From NCBI RefSeq assembly GCF_026967475.1, contig NZ_CP114058.1, positions 2,542,001 to 2,606,000 on the forward strand: a DNA stretch of 64,000 nt, read 5' to 3'. Position 1 is the stretch's first letter. Each line of letters begins with the position of its first letter. A model generated the notes under the pieces. That model saw nothing but the letters and a program-made list of their open reading frames with translations. It did no database searches and had not been told where the DNA came from. Positions 10,921-20,104 of the stretch are shown here, in pieces. The DNA is from Rouxiella chamberiensis (GTDB lineage: Bacteria > Pseudomonadota > Gammaproteobacteria > Enterobacterales > Enterobacteriaceae). The translations under genes and the position numbers were made by a program.

Positions 10921-11395
10921 TCGCCCGCCTTGAAGTCACCAGACTTGCCGCCGCTTTTTCGAGCAGGCGAATCGGCCCCAGCACCATATCTTTCTGCACG
11001 GCCTTGCACATGTCATAGATGGTCAGCGCGGCTACCGACGCGGCGGTCAGCGCTTCCATCTCGACGCCCGTCTTGCCGCTCAGGCGGCACAGGCTTTCGA
11101 TACGCACGCGGTCGAACTCCGGCTGGGCCTCGAGTCTGACTTCCACCTTGGTCAGCAACAGCGGATGACATAGCGGGATAAGATCCCAAGTCTTTTTCGC
11201 GGCCTGAATACCGGCAATGCGCGCGGTGGCGAACACGTCGCCCTTGTGGTGCGAGCCGTCGACTATCATCGCAAGCGTGCTGGCCGCCATGCTGACAAAG
11301 GCTTCGGCGCGGGCTTCACGCACCGTTTCGGCTTTACCGGAGACATCGACCATATGGGCTTCGCCCGCGGCATTGATATGCGTCAGAGTAGACAT
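10917..11395 (-). CDS. moaC: Cyclic pyranopterin monophosphate synthase, one frameshift near the end
   Basis: Works with MoaA to make cyclic pyranopterin monophosphate from GTP. The sequence is strongly conserved: '[13 protein letters not shown]', '[19 protein letters not shown]', 'PLCHPL', '[12 protein letters not shown]' and '[11 protein letters not shown]'. As read, the frame runs past moaD's start into an unrelated tail. Adding one T to the run 10955-10959 restores the family tail '[13 protein letters not shown]' and a stop overlapping the moaD ATG, giving 159 residues; E. coli MoaC has 161. The break is in a homopolymer and is probably a sequencing error. Confidence 0.94.
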
Positions 11396-11402
11396 GGTTA
11401 TT

Positions 11403-11916
11403 TTATTTTCTTACGTGAGGAATAAAGTTACACGGACGATTACGGGCATCAAGCTGGGAAGAGATTATCTGTTCCCACGCCAGTTTGCAGGCATTGGTCG
11501 AACCGGGCACGGCAAAGATGACCGTCTGGTTTGCCATGCCGCCTATCGCGCGTGACTGAATAGTGGCCGTGCCGATATCTTCAAACGACACCATGCGAAA
11601 CAGCTCGCCAAAGCCTTCGATTTCGCGATCAAACAAGGGTTTCAGCGCTTCGGGCGTATTGTCCCCCGCCGTAAAACCGGTGCCGCCGTTGACGATAATG
11701 GCGCCAATACGTTCGTCGGCAATCCACTGCGACACGACGGCGCGAATCTGGTACAGGTTGTCCTTGCAGACTTCGCGGGCCAGAAACGTAATGCCCCGCC
11801 TCTACCGCTGCATCGCGCAGATATTCACCCGAGGTGTCGTCTTCTTTGCTGCGGCGGTCGGAAACGGTCAAAAGGGCGAGGGAGATTGCCTGAAATTCAC
11901 TGCTGGCTTTGCTCAT
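11403..11916 (-). CDS. moaB: Molybdopterin adenylyltransferase-type protein MoaB, one frameshift
   Basis: MoaB/MogA-fold protein encoded between moaA and moaC. Conserved parts are '[19 protein letters not shown]', '[10 protein letters not shown]' and '[12 protein letters not shown]'. The frame is broken near 11790-11791, where one extra A follows the 'EAGH' codons. Removing it gives '[19 protein letters not shown]', aligned without gaps to E. coli MoaB, and exactly 170 residues. The exact position of the extra base within a few codons is inferred from that alignment. Confidence 0.9.
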
Positions 11917-11930
11917 AGTTTTTCCGTGCG

Positions 11931-12917
11931 TTAGCCGCCGATAAAGGAGAGGTTCTGCGTAATACCGGTATTGCCCTGATGCAGGAAATGGGTCTGCTTC
12001 TTGCGCCCCAATCCGCCCTGAATACGGTCCATCAGCGCATCCTGCTGGAGATCGTCACCCAGCAGATCGCGCAGCGGAATACCCTGCTCGCCAAAGAGGC
12101 ACAGGTGCAGATTACCAAGCGCCGAAACGCGCAGACGATTACAGGTTGCACAGAAATCTTTCTCGTAGGGCATGATAAGGCCGATTTCGCCAATGTAGTC
12201 AGGATGGGTAAACACCTGCGCCGGACCGTCGCTGCGGCTGCGGCCCTGTAAAACCCAGCCCTGCTGGATCAGCTGGTCGCGAATAACCTGCCCCGAAACG
12301 TGATGCTTGCGGAACAACTCGCCGCCATCGCCGGTTTCCATCAGCTCGATAAACCGCAGCTGAATAGGCCGGTCTTTGATCCAGTTCAGGAAGGTCGACA
12401 AGCTTGCGTGGTTAACGTCGCGCATCAGCACGGCGTTCACTTTCACCTTGGCAAACCCGGCCTCGAATGCGGCATCGATGCCGTTCATGACTTCACGGAA
12501 TTTATCCTGTCCGGTAATGGCGTGAAACTGGCGGGCGTCAAGGCTGTCGACGCTGACGTTGATAGCGGTAAGGCCGGCATCGCGCCAGTTTTTAACATCA
12601 CGCGCCATGCGATAACCGTTGGTAGTCACCGCCAGATGGCGAATCTGTTCGTTTTCCCGCACGGCGGCAATGATGTCATTGAAATCGCGACGCAGCGAAG
12701 GCTCTCCGCCGGTCAGGCGCACCTTTTCAGTGCCGAGATGGGCAAAAGCGCGGCTGACTCGACGGATTTCATCAAGCGAAAGAAAGCTTTTGTTGTTGTG
12801 ACCCTGAGGCTTGTAGCCATCAGGCAGGCAATATGTGCAACGAAAATTGCACACGTCAGTAATCGATAGGCGCAGGTAATAGAACTTGCGCGCAAATGCG
12901 TCAGTGAGTTGTTGCAC
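11931..12917 (-). CDS. moaA: GTP 3',8-cyclase
   Basis: Radical SAM enzyme that starts molybdopterin synthesis by cyclising GTP. It has the N-terminal [4Fe-4S] motif 'CNFRCTYC', the second cluster motif '[19 protein letters not shown]' and the essential C-terminal Gly-Gly. The GTG at 12917 was chosen because '[15 protein letters not shown]' aligns with the E. coli start, giving 328 residues (329 in E. coli), and because an AAAGG element sits about 10 bases upstream. An ATG 13 codons earlier is less likely. First gene of moaABCDE, behind a structured leader. Confidence 0.95.
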   Translation of the reverse strand: MQQLTDAFARKFYYLRLSITDVCNFRCTYCLPDGYKPQGHNNKSFLSLDEIRRVSRAFAHLGTEKVRLTGGEPSLRRDFNDIIAAVRENEQIRHLAVTTNGYRMARDVKNWRDAGLTAINVSVDSLDARQFHAITGQDKFREVMNGIDAAFEAGFAKVKVNAVLMRDVNHASLSTFLNWIKDRPIQLRFIELMETGDGGELFRKHHVSGQVIRDQLIQQGWVLQGRSRSDGPAQVFTHPDYIGEIGLIMPYEKDFCATCNRLRVSALGNLHLCLFGEQGIPLRDLLGDDLQQDALMDRIQGGLGRKKQTHFLHQGNTGITQNLSFIGG

Positions 12918-12954
12918 CTTGTTAACACCTTTCCAAATACGGGAAGATGCGGGC

Positions 12955-13065
12955 ATTTCTACCCTGCACCCTGGCGAAGACCGAAAACGGCTTCACGGCC
13001 AAGGCACCGTATTGTCCGGTCGGCGACGAGATTCGCAGAGGCGGCAACTTAGGTACCAGGGCTAG
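12955..13065 (-). promoter_or_regulatory. Putative Moco riboswitch in the moaA leader
   Basis: The leader of moaA on the minus strand can close with a stem between CCAGGGC (13056-13062 on the plus strand) and CCCTGG (12969-12974). Several GC-rich inner hairpins lie between them, including one built on the GCCG/CGGC elements. This fits the Moco RNA motif known upstream of moaABCDE in enterobacteria, which represses the operon when molybdenum cofactor is abundant. The match is by position and fold only; no covariance model was run. The rest of the 13066-13365 gap holds no gene and should carry the divergent moaA and ybhK promoters. Confidence 0.6.
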
Positions 13066-13365
13066 GAGTTCAATCCCTGCGATAAAGCCCACAGGAACGC
13101 GGTTGAAAAGTATTGTAGCGCCGTAAAAACCTGATAGCCAACAAGGTTCTTCGCTATGTAATTGGTTATACAGCGTTTTTTATTGCCAATAAAATCAAAA
13201 AGCGCTGTGAAATCAATCGACTTGTCTCATTCAGGCTAACTTGCATGATTGATAACAACTTTGCGGAAAATTAGGTAAAATTGTTTCAGAAAATTATTTT
13301 CAGCACAGTCTCCCAATGCCAACGCCGCCGCAGGGTTTAGCACGTCGGGAGCGCAAAGAGGAAGT

Positions 13366-14274
13366 ATGAGAAATCGGGCATTGGCGGATTTAGACCGCGT
13401 AGTCGCGTTGGGTGGCGGTCACGGATTGGGACGCGTGATGTCGTCGCTGTCGTCGTTGGGATCACGGCTGACCGGCATCGTCACCACCACAGACAACGGC
13501 GGCTCGACGGGCAGAATCCGTCGTTCGGTCGGCGGTATCGCCTGGGGTGACATGCGCAACTGCCTTAATCAGTTGATTACGGAACCCAGCGTCGCCTCCG
13601 CGATGTTCGAATATCGCTTTAGCGGCAGCGGCGAACTTGACGGACACAATCTGGGCAACCTGATTTTGCGCGCGTTAGACAGTCTGAGCGTGCGTCCGCT
13701 TGAGGCAATGAATCTGGTGCGCAGACTGCTCAAGGTCGATGCCGAGCTTATCCCGATGTCGGAAGACCCTGTCGATCTCGCAGCCATCGATGCCAACGGC
13801 AACGCCATTCATGGCGAGGTCAACGTTGACCAGCTTACTCAGGTCCCGCGCCGGTTGCTGCTTGAGCCGAAGGTCAGCGCCACCCGCGAGGCACTCGACG
13901 CCATCGCCGAAGCCGATTTGATTGTCATCGGGCCGGGCAGCTTCTTTACCAGCCTGATGCCGCTTCTGCTGCTTGAAGAGCTTGCCACCGAACTGCGCCG
14001 CAGTCGGGCGCATATCGTGTATATCAGCAATCTCGGCAAAGAACTCAGCGTTGCCGCGGCCTCGCTGAATTTGCAGGACAAGCTGAACATGATTGAAAAA
14101 CAGATTGGCCGTGCGGCGATTGACGCCGCCATCGTCGGGCCGGGCATTCCACTCGGAGAAGCCAGTAGCCGCCTGATTATTCAGCGCCCGCTTGAAGCCC
14201 TCGACGTGCCTTATCGCCACGATCGCGAGTTGCTGCGCCAAGCGCTGGAAGAAGCGTTGCAGCGTATGGGATAA
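13366..14274 (+). CDS. ybhK: Gluconeogenesis factor YvcK/YbhK family protein
   Basis: A 302-residue protein of the YvcK/CofD-like family, the same length as E. coli YbhK. It has the N-terminal '[16 protein letters not shown]', '[13 protein letters not shown]', '[10 protein letters not shown]' and '[14 protein letters not shown]' motifs. YvcK in Gram-positives binds UDP-sugars and affects carbon metabolism and cell shape; the role of YbhK is not established. The start at 13366 follows an AGAGGAAG ribosome-binding site. It is divergent from moaA, as in E. coli. Confidence 0.93.
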   Translation: MRNRALADLDRVVALGGGHGLGRVMSSLSSLGSRLTGIVTTTDNGGSTGRIRRSVGGIAWGDMRNCLNQLITEPSVASAMFEYRFSGSGELDGHNLGNLILRALDSLSVRPLEAMNLVRRLLKVDAELIPMSEDPVDLAAIDANGNAIHGEVNVDQLTQVPRRLLLEPKVSATREALDAIAEADLIVIGPGSFFTSLMPLLLLEELATELRRSRAHIVYISNLGKELSVAAASLNLQDKLNMIEKQIGRAAIDAAIVGPGIPLGEASSRLIIQRPLEALDVPYRHDRELLRQALEEALQRMG

Positions 14275-14281
14275 GGCCGGT

Positions 14282-14677
14282 TCAGGCCTTGTCGGGATGG
14301 TTTTTCTTCACCAGTGGGTGATTGTTCCACGGGCTGTCAGCGGCCGGTTTCGCGCTGCTGACACGTTTGGCCGGTGCTGCCGACGTCGAACGTTTCGGGC
14401 CGTCACCACGCGCCTTTTTACTGCCCCCGTCTTGAGAGACCAGGTCAGGTTTTAGCAATCCTTCCAGATAATCAAGATACAGCGTCTCGACCTCTTTGCG
14501 TGCCCAGGGCGTGCGGCGAAGAAACTTGAGGCTGGATTTGATGCTCGGATCGCTCTTAAAACAGTTGATATTCACCTGCCCCGCCAGCGCCAGCCAACCA
14601 AAATTCTCCACCAATTCGGTCAGCAGTTTTTCAAGCGTAACGCCGTGTAAAGGATCTTTCGGTTTGATATCGGTCAT
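14282..14677 (-). CDS. VF530 (DUF2132) family DNA-binding protein
   Basis: A 131-residue protein. The first 75 residues carry the VF530/DUF2132 signature ('[17 protein letters not shown]', '[20 protein letters not shown]', '[12 protein letters not shown]'). The remainder is a low-complexity Lys/Ser/Ala/Pro tail. A Vibrio homologue has a DNA-binding fold; the cellular role is unknown. It lies between ybhK and uvrB, convergent with ybhK with only 7 bp between the stops. Confidence 0.85.
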   Translation of the reverse strand: MTDIKPKDPLHGVTLEKLLTELVENFGWLALAGQVNINCFKSDPSIKSSLKFLRRTPWARKEVETLYLDYLEGLLKPDLVSQDGGSKKARGDGPKRSTSAAPAKRVSSAKPAADSPWNNHPLVKKNHPDKA

Positions 14678-14758
14678 TCGCTGTCATCGCTCAATTTTTC
14701 AAGGGCGCAGATTCTAGCACAGTCATGGATGCCCTGTACCCTTGCCTGATATTTAGAG

Positions 14759-14777
14759 GGTGGCCAGTAAGGCCACC
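14759..14777 (-). terminator. Hairpin downstream of uvrB
   Basis: A perfect 7-bp stem GGTGGCC/GGCCACC with a 5-nt loop, starting 18 bases after the uvrB stop. The following bases on the minus strand are only moderately T-rich, so it is a probable but weak terminator. Confidence 0.55.
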
Positions 14778-14794
14778 GCCTGGACAGCCTGGGA

Positions 14795-16801
14795 TCAAGA
14801 CACTGCGATGAACTGCTCGCGAAGCGCATGAAGCTCGTCTCGCGTGTTCGCGGCCGCTTCGAACTCCAGATTCTGGGCATGCTGGTACATGAGTGCTTCC
14901 AGCTCGCGGATCCGCTGTTCCAGCGCTTTCGGGGTAAGCGCCTTGACGGTAGACGCCGCCTGAGCATCGCGCAGCTCTTTGTTTTTCTTGAACTTCGGCT
15001 GACCCAGTTGAAGAATATCGCCGATTTTCTTGTTCAAGCCCTGTGGGGTAATGCCTTTCTCGAGGTTGTAGGCTTCCTGCTTGGCGCGACGACGTTCCGT
15101 CTCTTCGATGGCGCGGGCCATCGATTTGGTAATCTTGTCGCCATACAGAATCGCCTTGCCGTTGAGGTTACGCGCCGCACGACCAATGGTCTGAATCAGA
15201 GAACGTTCGGAACGCAGGAAACCCTCTTTATCGGCGTCGAGAATCGCCACCAGCGAGACTTCCGGCATATCCAACCCTTCTCGCAACAGGTTTATCCCGA
15301 CCAACACGTCAAATTCGCCGAGACGTAAATCGCGAATGATTTCAACACGTTCAACGGTGTCGATATCGGAGTGCAGATAACGGACTTTTTCGCCGTGCTC
15401 TTCGAGATATTCGGTCAAGTCTTCGGCCATTCGTTTGGTCAGGGTGGTGACCAGCACACGTTCGTTAATGGCAACGCGCTTGCGGATTTCAGACAACAGA
15501 TCGTCAACCTGAGTCCCGACGGGACGCACTTCAATCAAGGGGTCAAGCAGTCCGGTCGGCCTGACAACCTGCTCGACGACATCCCCGCCGGATTTCTCCG
15601 TTTCATAGTTGCCGGGCGTAGCAGAAACATAAATGCTCTGCGGCGCCAGCGCTTCAAACTCTTCAAAACGCAGCGGACGGTTATCCAGCGCCGACGGCAG
15701 ACGGAAACCGTATTCAACCAGGGTCTCTTTACGCGAACGGTCGCCTTTGTACATGCCGCCAATTTGCGGAATGGTAACGTGGGACTCGTCGACAATCAGC
15801 AGCCCGTCAGGCGGCAGGTAGTCAAACAGGGTTGGCGGTGGTGCGCCCTCGCCGCGACCGGACAGGTAGCGCGAGTAGTTCTCGATGCCCGAGCAGTAAC
15901 CCAGCTCGTTCATCATTTCGAGATCAAACTGCGTGCGCTGGCTGATGCGTTGCTCTTCCAGCAGCTTGTTGTTCGACAACAGATTTTTACGGCGATCCGC
16001 CAGTTCGTCTTTGATCTCTTCCATCGCCTGCACAATGCGCTCGCGCGGCGTAACATAGTGGGTTTTGGGATAAATGGTAAAACGCGGCACTTCCTGCGAG
16101 ATTTGCCCGGTTAACGGGTCGAACAGCGACAGACGCTCGACCTCTTCGTCAAACAGCTCGATACGCAGGGCGAGATCGTCCGACTCCGCCGGGAAAACGT
16201 CGATGACTTCGCCACGCACGCGGAATGTACTGCGCTGGAATGCCTGATCGTTACGTGCATATTGCAGCTCGGCCAGACGCCGCAGGATCGAGCGTTGATC
16301 GATGATCATGCCCTTGGTCAGGTGCAGCATCATCTTGAGATAGAGATCCGGGTCGCCCAGACCATAGATGGCCGACACCGAGGCCACCACGATGACGTCG
16401 CGACGTTCAAGCAGGGCCTTGGTCGCGGAAAGACGCATCTGCTCGATATGTTCGTTTACCGAAGCATCTTTCTCGATAAAGGTGTCGGAGCTTGGCACGT
16501 AGGCTTCGGGCTGATAGTAATCGTAATAAGAGACAAAATATTCCACCGCGTTTTCAGGGAAGAACTCTTTCATTTCGCCATACAACTGCGCTGCCAACGT
16601 CTTGTTGGGTGCCAGCACCATCGTTGGCCGATTGAGATCGGCAATAACGTTGGCGACGGTGAAAGTCTTGCCCGAACCGGTTACACCCAGCAAAGTCTGA
16701 TGCGCCAGGCCGTTTTCCAGCCCTTCTTCCAGACGACGGATTGCCTCGGGCTGATCGCCCGACGGTTTGAATTCAGAATGTAGTTTGAATACTTTGCTCA
16801 T
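14795..16801 (-). CDS. uvrB: Excinuclease ABC subunit B
   Basis: Damage-verifying helicase-like subunit of the UvrABC nucleotide excision repair complex. It is 668 residues long (E. coli 673). Visible motifs are Walker A GVTGSGKT (39-46), the DNA-clamping beta-hairpin region '[13 protein letters not shown]', the Walker B-type 'VDESH', helicase motifs 'YVSATPG' and '[10 protein letters not shown]', and a C-terminal UVR motif ('[18 protein letters not shown]') for binding UvrC. A LexA box lies about 100 bp upstream, so it belongs to the SOS regulon. Confidence 0.97.
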   Translation of the reverse strand: MSKVFKLHSEFKPSGDQPEAIRRLEEGLENGLAHQTLLGVTGSGKTFTVANVIADLNRPTMVLAPNKTLAAQLYGEMKEFFPENAVEYFVSYYDYYQPEAYVPSSDTFIEKDASVNEHIEQMRLSATKALLERRDVIVVASVSAIYGLGDPDLYLKMMLHLTKGMIIDQRSILRRLAELQYARNDQAFQRSTFRVRGEVIDVFPAESDDLALRIELFDEEVERLSLFDPLTGQISQEVPRFTIYPKTHYVTPRERIVQAMEEIKDELADRRKNLLSNNKLLEEQRISQRTQFDLEMMNELGYCSGIENYSRYLSGRGEGAPPPTLFDYLPPDGLLIVDESHVTIPQIGGMYKGDRSRKETLVEYGFRLPSALDNRPLRFEEFEALAPQSIYVSATPGNYETEKSGGDVVEQVVRPTGLLDPLIEVRPVGTQVDDLLSEIRKRVAINERVLVTTLTKRMAEDLTEYLEEHGEKVRYLHSDIDTVERVEIIRDLRLGEFDVLVGINLLREGLDMPEVSLVAILDADKEGFLRSERSLIQTIGRAARNLNGKAILYGDKITKSMARAIEETERRRAKQEAYNLEKGITPQGLNKKIGDILQLGQPKFKKNKELRDAQAASTVKALTPKALEQRIRELEALMYQHAQNLEFEAAANTRDELHALREQFIAVS

Positions 16802-16903
16802 TGCGGGCTACCTGAGATGAGAACGTGCGAGACGGAGAGGAAGTCTGTAACACCTCCCCTTCTTGTCAAAAGGATCACTACAAAGTGTAGATCATATATT
16901 ATA

Positions 16904-16919
16904 CTGGATAAATACACAG
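16904..16919 (-). promoter_or_regulatory. LexA box and overlapping -10 of uvrB
   Basis: On the minus strand CTGTGTATTTATCCAG fits the LexA consensus CTG-N10-CAG exactly. It is followed directly by TATAAT, which looks like the uvrB -10 element. The overlap explains repression by LexA and SOS induction, as at E. coli uvrB. Confidence 0.85.
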
Positions 16920-17466
16920 GTTAAAAGGGAGTTTGTCTTAAGAGGGCATCCGCGGCGAAATCAGGTGCATCGTGGGGCATGCAGCCTTTTGAAATTCCCT
17001 ATAAAGGATCCCTTATCCCCAGATGACGACTTGTGCAAACTTTTTCAATACCTATTGACGAAAATTTACACAGCGAACTCGCGTAAACATTCATGCTATT
17101 GATTTTAATTAACACATTGAAAAATAGGAATTTCCTTAAAAAGCCGACAATCCGGCCAAACTAAGCTCAACCCGCGCCCAGACTAGCCTACAGCAACTTT
17201 TCTCTGTCTCATACACAAGGTTATCCACAGGAATGGTGGATAAGTCTCAGCGCGCCGCTTGGGGCCTGCATTGACAAAATTAGACAATCTGAAAATCCTG
17301 CCAAATCTGTCGTTTTTTTAGTTATTTTTTTACACTTTTATGACTATATATATTCAGATTTGACCTAGATAAAGGCCCTGTTTTCATTTGCAAAATCTGG
17401 ATCCTCGTCTTTATCGTTCTTTTCGCCTCTTTGCGGTTTTTAGCTTGCACCAAAACCTTGAGGGGT
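16920..17466. other. Gene-free AT-rich stretch with a DnaA box
   Basis: No convincing gene was found here: the short open frames lack ribosome-binding sites and family resemblance. One perfect DnaA box TTATCCACA (17221-17229) is followed seven bases later by an inverted near-match GGTGGATAA (17235-17243 region). The stretch is visibly AT-rich from 17270 to 17400, with several T runs. Function unknown. Confidence 0.5.
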
Positions 17467-17483
17467 GGCACTGGCAAAGTGCA
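17467..17483 (+). promoter_or_regulatory. NtrC-like binding site
   Basis: GGCAC-N7-GTGCA matches the NtrC palindrome TGCAC-N7-GTGCA with one mismatch. A further TGCAC half-site lies at 17446-17450. The centre is about 150 bp upstream of the transcription start expected from the sigma-54 promoter at 17603-17618, a usual enhancer distance. This is a sequence match only. Confidence 0.5.
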
Positions 17484-17602
17484 CCTTGTTAACAATGGCT
17501 GGCGCAAAAACATTACTCGTGATAATGCGTCAAGGCATTTCATACCCGCCATAACCCTATTTTACCGCGATAAATCCCCTTTCAGAGTTATCGGTCAAGA
17601 GT

Positions 17603-17618
17603 TGGCCCGAGAGTTGCA
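17603..17618 (+). promoter_or_regulatory. Sigma-54 promoter upstream of the UrtE-like gene
   Basis: TGGCCCGAGAGTTGCA matches the -24/-12 consensus TGGCAC-N5-TTGCA with correct GG-to-GC spacing and a single mismatch in the -24 element. Transcription would start near 17630 and run about 280 bp before the first ATG. Together with the NtrC-like site it suggests control by nitrogen limitation. Confidence 0.6.
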
Positions 17619-17908
17619 CTATCAGTTCACAACGCCACCTTTACAAATTTTGTGCTGAGTGACGTCAAACCAACAATATTTCCACTTTTTGGTAACTGTG
17701 AAGGCTTTTAAGGCAAATAAACGTCAGTTTAAGCCGTTTAGCACTACGGGATAGCCGTTTTTCGCCCGTTAATGCTGATAGGTTTGGTGCTAAAAACCGA
17801 ACTTTATTCTGTGTTAACAGGCTGTCGGCATCGTAAAAATGTCAGAAACAGGACAGGAGTCGTCGAATGTTGTGTTCAGCGGAGCGCGTAATAAGTGAGG
17901 AACAACTG

Positions 17909-18619
17909 ATGCTAAGCGTAAAAGCAGTTAACCAGTACTATGGACAAAATCATACTCTGTGGGACATTAATCTCGAGCTGTATCGAGGGCAATGCAACTG
18001 TCTGATTGGCCGAAACGGCGTGGGTAAAACCACCTTGATCAACTGCATCATGGGCCATTTGCCCGTGAAAAGCGGCACCATGATCTGGCAGTCTGCCAAT
18101 CAGGCGCCGCAAAACCTGCTGGTGATGCCCGTGGAAACGCGCTCGCAGATGGGCATTGGCTACGTGCCGCAGGGAAGACAGATCTTTTCGCAGATGAGCG
18201 TCGATGAAAACCTGCAAATTGCCATGATGGCCGGACGCAACAAAACCCGCCGCGTGCCTTTACAGGTTTACGATCTTTTTCCGTCGTTGAAAGAGCTGGG
18301 CTCTCGCAAGGCCGGGGAGCTGGATGAAAGCCAGCAACAGCAACTGGCCATCAGCCGCGCGCTGGTGCAGGAACCCGAACTGTTGATCCTGGACGAACCG
18401 ACCGAGCACACAAGCGAAGCGATGGAAGCCAATATGGGCAATATTATTCACCGCCTTAACCGCGATCTGGGCCTGACGCTGTTGCTGGTAGGGCATAAAC
18501 TGCCGTTTATTCGCAGCGTTGCCGACCGTTTCTGCCTGCTGGACGGCGGCCGTAACGTCGCGCAGGGTACACTGGCGCAGCTTGATGACAATCTGGTAAA
18601 AACCTATCTCACGGTTTAA
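17909..18619 (+). CDS. Orphan UrtE-like ABC transporter ATPase with atypical signature motif
   Basis: A 236-residue ABC ATPase most like UrtE/LivF, the second ATPase of urea and branched-chain amino-acid importers. Walker A GRNGVGKT (34-41), Q-loop 'YVPQ' (84-87) and Walker B 'LLILDEP' (158-164) are intact. The signature, LSGGQ in the family, reads LDESQ (138-142), and the segment after Walker B is unlike UrtE. A switch-type His196 ('VGHK') replaces the usual 'VEQ'. The start at 17909 matches the UrtE N-terminus and has AGGAA upstream. An in-frame ATG at 17867 with AGGAG is an alternative. No urtABCD genes adjoin it. It converges on bioD with an 11-bp overlap. It may be a relic or a repurposed ATPase. 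Confidence 0.82.
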   Translation: MLSVKAVNQYYGQNHTLWDINLELYRGQCNCLIGRNGVGKTTLINCIMGHLPVKSGTMIWQSANQAPQNLLVMPVETRSQMGIGYVPQGRQIFSQMSVDENLQIAMMAGRNKTRRVPLQVYDLFPSLKELGSRKAGELDESQQQQLAISRALVQEPELLILDEPTEHTSEAMEANMGNIIHRLNRDLGLTLLLVGHKLPFIRSVADRFCLLDGGRNVAQGTLAQLDDNLVKTYLTV

Positions 18620-19319
18620 TGGCAGAGTTCAGCAAAGGATCCAGCGACAAATAATGGCCATGCCGGGAGAATTGAACGTCTTGAAGGAACGGGATCTCGC
18701 CCAATAGCGGCGCAGGCAGCATACGTTTCAGCGTAGCGAGATAAGCCTGATGATGCTTCCCCGTCTCCTCGACGTCATTGGCTATCCAGCCTGCCAGCGT
18801 CAAACCGCTCTGCAAAATGGCCTGGGCCGTCAATACCGCATGGTTGATGCAGCCTAAACGCATACCCACGACCAAAATTACCGGCAAACGCTCGGCAATC
18901 ACCCAATCGGCAAAAGTCTGTGTTGCGTTAAGCGGGGTAAACCAGCCGCCCGCGCCTTCGACAACGACCCAGTCTGCCAAAGGCTCCAGCTCGCGCAAAC
19001 CTTGCGACAAGACGGAAAATTCAATAGGACGCCCTTCCAGCTCGCTGACAATGTGCGGCGATGTCGGCTCGATAAAAGTACAGGGATTCACCTGTTCATA
19101 GCGCAGTTCGCCCGAACTGTTGGCCTGTAAAGCCAGCGCATCGCTATTTCGCGGCCCGTCGGCCGTCATGTCGCTGCCGGATGCCACCGGCTTATAGCCC
19201 GCAACGCGAAGGCCTGCGGATTTCGCTGCCTGCAAAAAGGCGCAGGTCGCGACCGTTTTCCCGACTTCGGTATCCGTGCCGGTAATAAACCAGCGGCGGT
19301 TGTTGATTAAAGTGCTCAC
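18609..19319 (-). CDS. bioD: Dethiobiotin synthetase
   Basis: ATP-dependent enzyme that closes the ureido ring of dethiobiotin from 7,8-diaminopelargonate and CO2. The P-loop 'GTDTEVGKT' is at the N-terminus, followed by 'GYKPVASGS', 'EPTSPHI' and 'VEGAGGWFTPL'. It has 236 residues, near the 225 of E. coli BioD. Last gene of bioBFCD; its start lies one base after the bioC stop. Its own 3' end overlaps the convergent UrtE-like gene. Confidence 0.95.
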   Translation of the reverse strand: MSTLINNRRWFITGTDTEVGKTVATCAFLQAAKSAGLRVAGYKPVASGSDMTADGPRNSDALALQANSSGELRYEQVNPCTFIEPTSPHIVSELEGRPIEFSVLSQGLRELEPLADWVVVEGAGGWFTPLNATQTFADWVIAERLPVILVVGMRLGCINHAVLTAQAILQSGLTLAGWIANDVEETGKHHQAYLATLKRMLPAPLLGEIPFLQDVQFSRHGHYLSLDPLLNSAIKP

Positions 19320-19320
19320 G

Positions 19321-20104
19321 TTACTCTTCTTCGCAATAAATAAGGCCGTATACCAGCCGATAAGTCAAAGGTAGCTGGCCATCCTGACGCGCATAATGCT
19401 GGTCGACCTTTGCCAGTCTTTCACGTCCGCCCAATCCGCCCAGACGCCCGCCTTTTATGTGCGTCGCGCCAATACCCTTCAATGAACGCATCAGGCTCAT
19501 GACATCGGGAAACAGCGTTGTGTGCTGACTGAATTCGACGTGATGCGTGTAAGGCGCACAGGCTTCGGCAATTTTATCGGGTGTCAGGAATTTGTTGACG
19601 TGCGGACGACCGTCAACCTTCATCCAGGCCTGCGATAATTCAAGCAGCGAGTTTTCGGCAAGCGTCGAAAACAGCACAATGCCGCCTGGGCGCGTTACGC
19701 GGACTAACTCCTGCAAAGCTCGCGGCAAGGCGTTGCACCATTGCACAGCCAGATTGCTGAAACTGACGTCTACAGAGTGGTCGGCCAGCGGAAGGCGTTC
19801 GATGTCACCAGGCAGATAGATATCCGCAGAGTTCAGCGAACCGGGCATGCGCCAGCATGCCTTCCGAGAGATCCAGCGCGGTAACGGATTTACCGGCCTC
19901 ACGCCAGCGACGACTGAAATAACCCGTGCCGCACCCGGCATCCAGCACCTTCCGGCCCGGATTGACACCCTGCGCAGCCGCGAGGGCCATCAGCGTCTCG
20001 CCGGTCTGGCGTTGCAGGTCGGCTGCGCCTTCATAACTCTGGGCCGCGCGACTAAAGGCATCGGCGACCGCTTTTTTATTTACTAATTCGGTAACTGCAC
20101 CCAT
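19321..20104 (-). CDS. bioC: Malonyl-ACP O-methyltransferase, one frameshift
   Basis: SAM-dependent methyltransferase that methylates malonyl-ACP so that pimelate can be built by fatty-acid enzymes. SAM motif I '[13 protein letters not shown]' lies near residue 55, with '[10 protein letters not shown]' after it. The frame breaks at CC 19841-19842. Removing one C gives '[17 protein letters not shown]' and 260 residues in one frame (E. coli 251). Its start overlaps the end of bioF by 29 bp, which suggests translational coupling. The break is a small homopolymer expansion, probably an error. Confidence 0.92.

Noticed and set aside
17322..17658. Short open frames in the gap before the UrtE-like gene
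   Set aside because: No ribosome-binding site, no family resemblance, and they overlap the sigma-54/NtrC elements.
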